NCBI RefSeq assembly: GCF_019956555.1 | Contig: NZ_JAHBDQ010000005.1 | Location: forward strand, 116,100-180,099 | Length of the DNA: 64,000 nt | Direction: 5' to 3' | Source of the DNA: Pseudomonas sp. A-RE-19 | GTDB taxonomy: Bacteria > Pseudomonadota > Gammaproteobacteria > Pseudomonadales > Pseudomonadaceae | Part shown: piece after piece, positions 58,573-64,000 of the stretch | How positions within the stretch are numbered: the first letter of the stretch is position 1 | Layout of the letters: every line of letters starts with the position of its first letter | Program-made: the position numbers and the translations under genes | The notes under the pieces: generated by a model | Databases searched by the model: none | What the model was told of the DNA's origin: nothing | What the model saw: the letters and a program-made list of their open reading frames with translations, nothing else

Positions 58573-60066
58573 TTACAAGGCCAATGTCCCGGACCACAAC
58601 ATCCAGCCGGCGATGGCTGCCGCTGCCCAGATAATGATCAACAGTCCCGTCTCGGGGCCATTGAGCGCTTGCCCCTGACGAGCCTTCATGGTGCCCAGGT
58701 AAATCAACGAACCGGGGGCGTAGAGCAAAGCGCTGAGCAATATGTATTTAGGCCCGGCGGCATACAGCAGCCACAGGCAATACAACGTGGCGACCGAGGC
58801 AATGGCCATATCGCGCAGTTGCAGGCCTCGGTGGCCGGCGTAGGTCTGGCCCTGCCAGGTCAACTTCAGCGCGTACAAACCGCTGAACAGGTACGGCAGC
58901 AGAATCATCGAGGTGGCGAGGGAAATCAGGGCCAGGTAACTGGCGCTCGAATACAGCGTCAGCAGCAGGAACAGTTGGATGCAGCCGTTGGTGATCCACA
59001 AAGCATTGGCCGGCACACCCTGGGTATTCTCCACGGCGAGTGCCCCCGGCATGACCTTTTCCTTGGCGGGTGTGAACATCGATTCGGCTGCCAGCAGCGT
59101 CCAGGCGAGCAGGGCGCCACCCACCGAGATAATCAAGCCGATACTGATCAATACCGCGCCCCATGGCCCGGCCACCGCTTGAAGCACGCCCGCCATCGAA
59201 GGGTTTTTCAGGGCGGCCAGTTCCGGCTGCCTGAGAATGCCCAGCGACAGCAGGGACACCGCGATCAACAGCAACAAGGTGATGACGAAACCGATGACGG
59301 TGGCGCGGCCGACATTGGCGCGCTCCGCCGCACGGGCGGAAAACACGCTGGCACCCTCGATTCCGATGAATACCCAGACGGTCACCAGCATGGTGCTTTT
59401 GACCTGATCCAGGGTGCTGCCCAGCGCAGGCGAACCCCAGAAGTCGACCATGAAGGTTTCGCGCCGAAAGGCCGCGATCACCAGACCGATAAACAGCAGC
59501 AAAGGCACGATTTTGGCCAGTGTGGTCAGCGCGTTGGCTCTGGCCGCGGTGCGCATGCCCCTGAGGATCATCCAGTGCAAGGACCAGAGCACCACGGACG
59601 CGCCGGCAATCGCCGCTTTATTGTTGCCTTCACCAAACAGCGGAAAGAAATAACTCAGCGCGGCAAACAAAATCACCATGTAGCTGACGTTGCCGACCCA
59701 GGCACTGATCCAATAGCCCCAGGCGGAGTTGAAACCGAGAAATTCGCCACCCAATGCCCGGGCATAGGCAAACACGCCGTTGTCCAGTTCCGGTTGCCGG
59801 CTGGCCAAGGTTTGATAGACCAACGCCAACGACAGCATGCCGACGCCGGTGATCAGCCAGCCAATCAGGATCGCACCGGCACCCGCACTGGCGGCCATGT
59901 TCTGCGGCAGGCTGAAAATGCCGCTGCCGATCATCGATCCGACCACCAGAGCAATCAGCAGGCTCAACGACAGGCGTTTGGGCTCCAGTTTTCGCAAGCT
60001 GCCAGCAAGAGGTTGGGGTGCAGTCGGCGGAATGATCGGTTGCGTGCCCTGCAGATGGGTAGCCAT
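58573..60066 (-). CDS. APC-family amino acid permease, ArcD/YdgI-like
   Basis: 497 residues, ~12-13 hydrophobic segments. The first has the substrate-binding MIGSGIFSLPQNMA, with a later GIEGASVFSARAAERANVG, both typical of the basic-amino-acid/polyamine antiporter branch. Anr-regulated ArcD exchanges arginine for ornithine during anaerobic growth in Pseudomonas, and the Anr-like box at 60162 fits a similar role here, but no arcABC genes are in the window. Start ATG at 60066. Confidence 0.83.
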   Translation of the reverse strand: MATHLQGTQPIIPPTAPQPLAGSLRKLEPKRLSLSLLIALVVGSMIGSGIFSLPQNMAASAGAGAILIGWLITGVGMLSLALVYQTLASRQPELDNGVFAYARALGGEFLGFNSAWGYWISAWVGNVSYMVILFAALSYFFPLFGEGNNKAAIAGASVVLWSLHWMILRGMRTAARANALTTLAKIVPLLLFIGLVIAAFRRETFMVDFWGSPALGSTLDQVKSTMLVTVWVFIGIEGASVFSARAAERANVGRATVIGFVITLLLLIAVSLLSLGILRQPELAALKNPSMAGVLQAVAGPWGAVLISIGLIISVGGALLAWTLLAAESMFTPAKEKVMPGALAVENTQGVPANALWITNGCIQLFLLLTLYSSASYLALISLATSMILLPYLFSGLYALKLTWQGQTYAGHRGLQLRDMAIASVATLYCLWLLYAAGPKYILLSALLYAPGSLIYLGTMKARQGQALNGPETGLLIIIWAAAAIAGWMLWSGTLAL

Positions 60067-60161
60067 GGTAAGCCTCCACGAGACGAGAGATTGGGCGCAG
60101 ACCGCAGATACGGCGGTGCGAACGCTGACTCTTAATTTCTACGTGAACGGCCAAAGCCTGT

Positions 60162-60175
60162 TTGATTTAGATCAG
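60162..60175 (-). promoter_or_regulatory. Anr/FNR-like site of the amino acid permease
   Basis: TTGATTTAGATCAG (read on the minus strand CTGATCTAAATCAA) differs from the consensus at one base and equals the box at 52470 in reverse orientation. At -41.5 for the minus strand it puts a GAAATT hexamer in the -10 position and starts transcription near 60127, 61 bases before the permease ATG. The divergent ATPase gene starts 166 bases away; no matching -10 is seen on that side. Confidence 0.7.
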
Positions 60176-60340
60176 AAAGAGGGCAGACAGCGATGGGGGT
60201 TGGCAGCAGCCCGATGAACACAGCCTCAATTGATCACGCAGCACGAACACGCAAGGCATTCGAGTCCTAAGCTCTACCCATTCGTATCACCTGTTTCTAG
60301 CGCATCATCGGGAAGCGCTTTTTGCGAGGAACTCACATCG

Positions 60341-62620
60341 ATGCTCAGTAAGTGGCTGGACCCGGCGCTATTGCTGCTCACCGCCCTGACCCTGCTCGCC
60401 GGGGGCATTGCCCAGCTTGCTCAGAGGCCTGAGTGGGCATCGATTTGCTGGGCCGCAGGCAGTCTGGTGATGGCCTTGGTGCTGCTCGTCGAGATTGCCA
60501 GGCGCCTGGCCCGGCGCGAGGCTGGTGTAGACCTGATCGCTCTGCTGTCGATTGCCGCCGCCCTGTTTTTTGAACAGATGTTGGTGGCCGCGGTGATTGC
60601 CTTGATGCTGGCGTCTGGACGTATCCTGGAATTTTTCACCAAACAACGCGCCGAACGCGAACTGCGTGCGCTGGTCGATCGGGCACCACGCTTCGCGTGG
60701 CTGCAAGAGGGGGGCGATTTACGCAAGATTGCGGTTGAGCAGATCCAGCCGCAGCAGACACTGCTTGTGCGCTTGGGGGAGGTGGTACCGGTCGATGGTC
60801 GTCTGTTAAGTGCCACAGCCGTTCTGGACGAATCGGCGCTCAGCGGCGAGTCACTGCCGGTCACCCGCCAGGCAGGGGAGCAACTGCCCAGTGGCGTGAC
60901 CAATGTCGGTGCGCCCATTCTCCTGACCGCCACACGAACGGCAGCGCAGAGCACCTATGCCGGGGTGGTGCGCCTGGCCGAAACGGCGCGCCGTTCGCGC
61001 GCGCCTTTCGTGCGCCTGGCCGACCGTTATGCATTGCTCTTCGTTCCGCTGACGTTGCTGATTGCCGGGATGGCCTGGCACATGAGTGGCGATTCTTTGC
61101 GAGCGCTGGCGGTGTTGGTGGTAGCCACGCCTTGTCCTTTGATTCTGGCGGTGCCGATCGCCATCATGTCAGGTATCTCGAGGGCGGCGCGGCGCGGGAT
61201 TCTGATCAAGGACGGCGTGACCCTGGAGGCGCTGGCCGGGGTCAAGCAGGTGTTTCTCGACAAGACCGGCACGCTCACCAGCGGCCACGCCCGTCTGCAG
61301 TCGATTGAAACCAACGGAGCGGCCGATCCGCAGCGTCTGCTTGGCCTGGCCGCTTCGCTGGCGCAGGCCTCGACGCACCCCATCTCCCAGGCCATTGTCG
61401 AAGCGGCGTATCAGCATGGATTGCCACTCAGCCTGCCGCAGGACGTTGAGGAAAGTCCGGGCGCTGGCCTTTGCGGGCGGGTCGATGGTGTGCGGGTGCG
61501 TTTCGGCACATTGTCATTTGTTCATGAAGAAACACCGGTGACTGGCTGGGCTGCAGCCATGCTGCGCCACATGGATTACCTGGCGTGCAGTGGCAGTTTC
61601 ATTGAAGTGGATGGGGCGCTCGCCGGTCTGCTGATTTTCTCGGACAACCTGCGTCGGGAAACCCCGCTAACCCTGCGCCGACTGCGCAACAGAGGTATTG
61701 AAAGGATCGTCATGCTCACGGGGGATCGCCTGGAAACCGCCCAGATGATTGCGCTGTCTGCCGGGATCGACGAGCTGCGAGCCGGGTTGACCCCTGAAGA
61801 CAAAGTGCGTGCGGTCCAGGAAGGCTGCCTGCACGCCAGCACACTGATGGTGGGTGATGGCATCAACGATGCCCCCGCTTTGGCGGCGGCCAATGTCGGT
61901 GTGGCGATGGGGGCCAGCGGTGCCACTGCCTCTGCGCAAGCCGCGGGTGTTGTGCTGCTGGTGGATCGCCTGGATCGTCTGGTCGAGGCGCTGGACATTG
62001 CCCGTCGGACCCGACACATCGCGCGCCAAGGCGTGCTGGTCGGCATGGGAATGTCCCTGCTGGCCATGGTGGTGGCGGCCTTCGGTTATCTGCCACCGCT
62101 TATCGGCGCGATTGCGCAGGAGGGCATCGACGTGATGATCATTATTAATGCCTTGCGTGCATTGATGCCATCGCGTGGTCTGCGCCAAAAGCTGGCCGGG
62201 GAGCATATCGATCGCCTGCAGGATGAACACGATCAGCTTTCCACGGTGCTGAGCGATCTGCATCAGATGGCAAATGACTTTGCCCTGCGTCCACTTGAGC
62301 AGGCACAGGCCGACTTGGGCGAACTGGTCAATAAGCTGCAAGCCTCACTGGCCAGCCATGAACGAGAAGATGAAAACACGCTGTACCCGCTGCTGACGCG
62401 AAGCATGCAGGGTGAAGATCCATTGTCAGCACTGAGTCATGCCCACCGAGAGATCTTTCGCCTTATCCATTTGCTGGCGCGCATGAGTGCTGACTTCAGC
62501 GCCGACCCTGCAACGGCTTGCGCCGATGAGATTCAGCATCAGTTGATTCGTCTGGATACCCTTGTGCGACTGCACTTTGATCAGGAGGAGGAACTGTTCC
62601 GTTATCTTGACAGACGCTAA
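60341..62620 (+). CDS. P1B-type metal-transporting ATPase with C-terminal hemerythrin-like domain
   Basis: 759 residues. The P-type ATPase core has the phosphorylation motif DKTGTLT (Asp307), TGDRLE, GDGINDAPAL and DESALSGES. The metal-binding helix carries TPC (263-265), the signature of the P1B-5 subgroup, and the penultimate helix has EGIDVMIIINALRAL. After the last membrane helix there is a ~130-residue hemerythrin-like domain (~620-750) with the iron-ligand pattern DEHDQL, HEREDE, HAHREI and HFDQEEE. Related ATPases (Nia) export ferrous iron and nickel. The start ATG at 60341 has AGGA at long spacing. A 165-base leader separates it from the Anr box. Confidence 0.87.
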   Translation: MLSKWLDPALLLLTALTLLAGGIAQLAQRPEWASICWAAGSLVMALVLLVEIARRLARREAGVDLIALLSIAAALFFEQMLVAAVIALMLASGRILEFFTKQRAERELRALVDRAPRFAWLQEGGDLRKIAVEQIQPQQTLLVRLGEVVPVDGRLLSATAVLDESALSGESLPVTRQAGEQLPSGVTNVGAPILLTATRTAAQSTYAGVVRLAETARRSRAPFVRLADRYALLFVPLTLLIAGMAWHMSGDSLRALAVLVVATPCPLILAVPIAIMSGISRAARRGILIKDGVTLEALAGVKQVFLDKTGTLTSGHARLQSIETNGAADPQRLLGLAASLAQASTHPISQAIVEAAYQHGLPLSLPQDVEESPGAGLCGRVDGVRVRFGTLSFVHEETPVTGWAAAMLRHMDYLACSGSFIEVDGALAGLLIFSDNLRRETPLTLRRLRNRGIERIVMLTGDRLETAQMIALSAGIDELRAGLTPEDKVRAVQEGCLHASTLMVGDGINDAPALAAANVGVAMGASGATASAQAAGVVLLVDRLDRLVEALDIARRTRHIARQGVLVGMGMSLLAMVVAAFGYLPPLIGAIAQEGIDVMIIINALRALMPSRGLRQKLAGEHIDRLQDEHDQLSTVLSDLHQMANDFALRPLEQAQADLGELVNKLQASLASHEREDENTLYPLLTRSMQGEDPLSALSHAHREIFRLIHLLARMSADFSADPATACADEIQHQLIRLDTLVRLHFDQEEELFRYLDRR

Positions 62621-62651
62621 TGAAAAACTGGCGCAAGGGCAGGGCGGTGGG

Positions 62652-63077
62652 TTATTTGTTCTTCCAGTACTTCTGCATTTCGATAAACAGAAAGGATGCC
62701 GTCCAGGTGATAAGTACCAGACCGGTCAGGGCCTCCAGGCCCGTCAGGTACTTGAGGTTGCCCATGGGCGAAATATCGCCGAAACCGATTGTGGTGTACG
62801 TGGTGAATGAAAAGTACACGCAGTCCATCAGCGAACCATCGAAGTTCCCCATCAGGCTGCCCCATTCGCCGGAGCGCACCATCAGGTAATAGACCAGCGC
62901 GAAGCACCAGACCTCCATTGCATGGGCCATCAACGCACCGAACACGCCGGCGACGATCCTGAAACGGCTCCAGAGTTTAAGCCTCGGCAACCAGTCATTG
63001 AGGCGTAACAGGCATTCGTAATGAATCACCACTACGACCACCACCACCAGCGTATTGATCAACGTGACCGCGAACAT
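62652..63077 (-). CDS. Two-transmembrane potassium-channel-like protein
   Basis: 141 residues. N-terminal hydrophobic stretch (VTLINTLVVVVVVVIHYECL), a second helix (AGVFGALMAHAMEVWCFALVYY) and, after a pore loop with TTIGFGD as the selectivity filter, a last helix (LEALTGLVLITWTASFLFI). The filter resembles TVGYGD of K+ channels with I and F replacing V and Y. No regulatory domain. The start is the ATG at 63077 with GGAGG six bases upstream. Confidence 0.85.
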   Translation of the reverse strand: MFAVTLINTLVVVVVVVIHYECLLRLNDWLPRLKLWSRFRIVAGVFGALMAHAMEVWCFALVYYLMVRSGEWGSLMGNFDGSLMDCVYFSFTTYTTIGFGDISPMGNLKYLTGLEALTGLVLITWTASFLFIEMQKYWKNK

Positions 63078-63143
63078 CCTGTACCTCCAGTGAAACGCGG
63101 TCGGTGCGATCCACACGCGAAGACACCGACAAAAGCCTGATTT

Positions 63144-64000
63144 TTAGGGAAGCGTCACGGTAGGTCGGGGTGTTATCGAAGCGCGCTTGAGGGGCATGAG
63201 CGCAGGGAACTCCTCGGGCGTGAGGGTTTCCTTTTCAAGTAAAAGACTGGCACCCGTGTCCAGGTCGGCCCGACGACGCTCAAGCAGTGCCTTGGCCCGT
63301 TGGTAGGCTTCATCGAGCAGGGCACGAATGCCCAGGTCGATTTCCCGGGCGGTCTGTTCCGAATAATCCTTCTCGCCCACCGTGGCCATGCGGTCTCCCA
63401 GGTACGTTGCGTTTTGCCGCTCCAGCACCGATTGTCCGAGTTCGACACTCATGCCGAACCGGGTGATCAGTTGGCGGGCAATATCAGTCGCGCGGCCCAG
63501 ATCATCGGCGGCTCCGGTAGAGATCTGGCCATAGGCAAGGAACTCGGCCGCGCGGCCGGCCATCAGCACGACGATCCGGTCCTTGAGCATCTGGCAACTG
63601 ATCAGGAAGTGATCCTCGGTCGGTCGCTGTAAGGTATAGCCCAGTGAGCCAATGGCGCGGGGCACGATCGAGACTTTATGCACCGGGTCCATCGCTGGCA
63701 GACTGCTGACGGCCAGGGCATGGCCCATTTCGTGATAGGCCACTACCCGGCGTTCGTCGGGATCGAGCAAGCCGCTCTTGCGTTCGAGCCCCGCGATGAG
63801 GCGCTCTACCGCCGCGGTGAAATCGTTCAGGCTGACCGCTTCGGCGCCGCGCCGGGTGGCGACGATGGCCGCTTCGTTAACCAGGTTGGCCAGGTCGGCG
63901 CCGGTGAAACCGGTGGTGATCTCGGCGATACGCACGCCATCGAGCCCTGGCTCCACGGTGATTTTCTTGAGATGAACCTTGAGGATGGCCTCGCGCCCTT
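63144..64000 (-). CDS. ftsH: FtsH-family AAA+ zinc metalloprotease, C-terminal part (N-terminus beyond window)
   Basis: Visible ~285 codons of an ATP-dependent membrane protease: the end of the AAA domain (EAILKVHLKK, TGFTGADLANLVNEAAI sensor/arginine region) and the M41 peptidase with HEMGH as zinc site, followed by STGAADDLGRATDIARQLI (third zinc ligand) and a C-terminal tail with a Pro/Arg-rich end. The frame is still open at position 64000, so the start lies outside. It ends 67 bases before the channel start. Likely an accessory FtsH paralogue, as found in stress islands, since it is adjacent to other island genes. Confidence 0.9.
   Translation of the reverse strand, partial: GREAILKVHLKKITVEPGLDGVRIAEITTGFTGADLANLVNEAAIVATRRGAEAVSLNDFTAAVERLIAGLERKSGLLDPDERRVVAYHEMGHALAVSSLPAMDPVHKVSIVPRAIGSLGYTLQRPTEDHFLISCQMLKDRIVVLMAGRAAEFLAYGQISTGAADDLGRATDIARQLITRFGMSVELGQSVLERQNATYLGDRMATVGEKDYSEQTAREIDLGIRALLDEAYQRAKALLERRRADLDTGASLLLEKETLTPEEFPALMPLKRASITPRPTVTLP

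Noticed and set aside
58531..60135. 534-codon plus-strand open frame opposite the amino acid permease
   Set aside because: Very rich in Gln, Arg, Gly and His, as expected for the antisense of a GC-rich membrane protein gene; no domain recognised.
60299..60320. Hairpin AGCGC ... GCGCT followed by T residues in the ATPase leader
   Set aside because: Only a five-base stem and close to the start codon; too weak to call an attenuator.

Overview
The window is a high-GC chromosomal segment from a gammaproteobacterium, most likely a fluorescent Pseudomonas. The evidence is the arnBCADT operon, the fused catabolic gene set puuA/potF/puuB, cstA-ybdD, the typical Pseudomonas REP hairpins, and gene spacing dominated by ATGA overlaps. 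I saw no rRNA, tRNA, insertion sequence, integrase or CRISPR array.

Layout. (1) 1-6.2 kb, minus strand: the lipid A aminoarabinose operon arnB-C-A-D-T, with arnT cut by the window edge. (2) 6.6-10.4 kb: a ferric-iron ABC importer with a Fur-like box. (3) 10.6-21.1 kb: an envelope and signalling region. It holds an OmpR-type two-component pair divergent from an unusual SecD-SecF fusion with two C-terminal repeats, a GT39 glycosyltransferase, a second full-length ArnT, an Ais/PmrG-like histidine phosphatase and an orphan ColS-like sensor kinase. (4) 21.1-24.6 kb: a pqiA-pqiA-pqiB-pqiC lipid-transport operon. (5) 24.8-33.9 kb: a gamma-glutamylputrescine pathway with an AraC regulator, then a three-gene efflux operon (outer membrane factor, membrane fusion protein, DUF2955 protein). 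(6) 34.2-38.9 kb: a NarL-type two-component system next to the CstA-family peptide/pyruvate transporter and its YbdD partner, closed by a strong terminator.

(7) 39.0-64.0 kb is an accessory stress and low-oxygen island. It carries a zinc-ribbon BCAM0308-type protein, a GroEL paralogue without GroES, a tandem universal stress protein, an acetyl-CoA synthetase/E1alpha/E1beta/E2/acyl-carrier operon without an E3 gene, a three-gene periplasmic glycan-processing cassette (deacetylase, glycosidase, beta-lactamase-NamZ fusion), a nitroreductase, two small envelope proteins, two phosphoribosyltransferases, a serine hydrolase, an erythromycin-esterase-like protein, Hsp20, an amino acid antiporter, a P1B-type metal ATPase with a hemerythrin tail, a potassium-channel-like protein and the end of an FtsH protease. 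Its intergenic regions repeatedly contain Anr/FNR-type sites (TTGAT-N4-ATCAA or one to two mismatches), so the island reads as one oxygen-responsive regulon. Its content resembles the low-oxygen-activated locus known from Burkholderia cenocepacia. Two of its promoters (usp at 41.5 kb and a phosphoribosyltransferase at 55.0 kb) share an 87-base ungapped block (62 of 87 identical by my count) comprising Anr box, -10 and early transcribed leader. This is the most distinctive regulatory feature I found. Starts given here were chosen from ribosome-binding sites and family alignments and often differ from the longest open frame.
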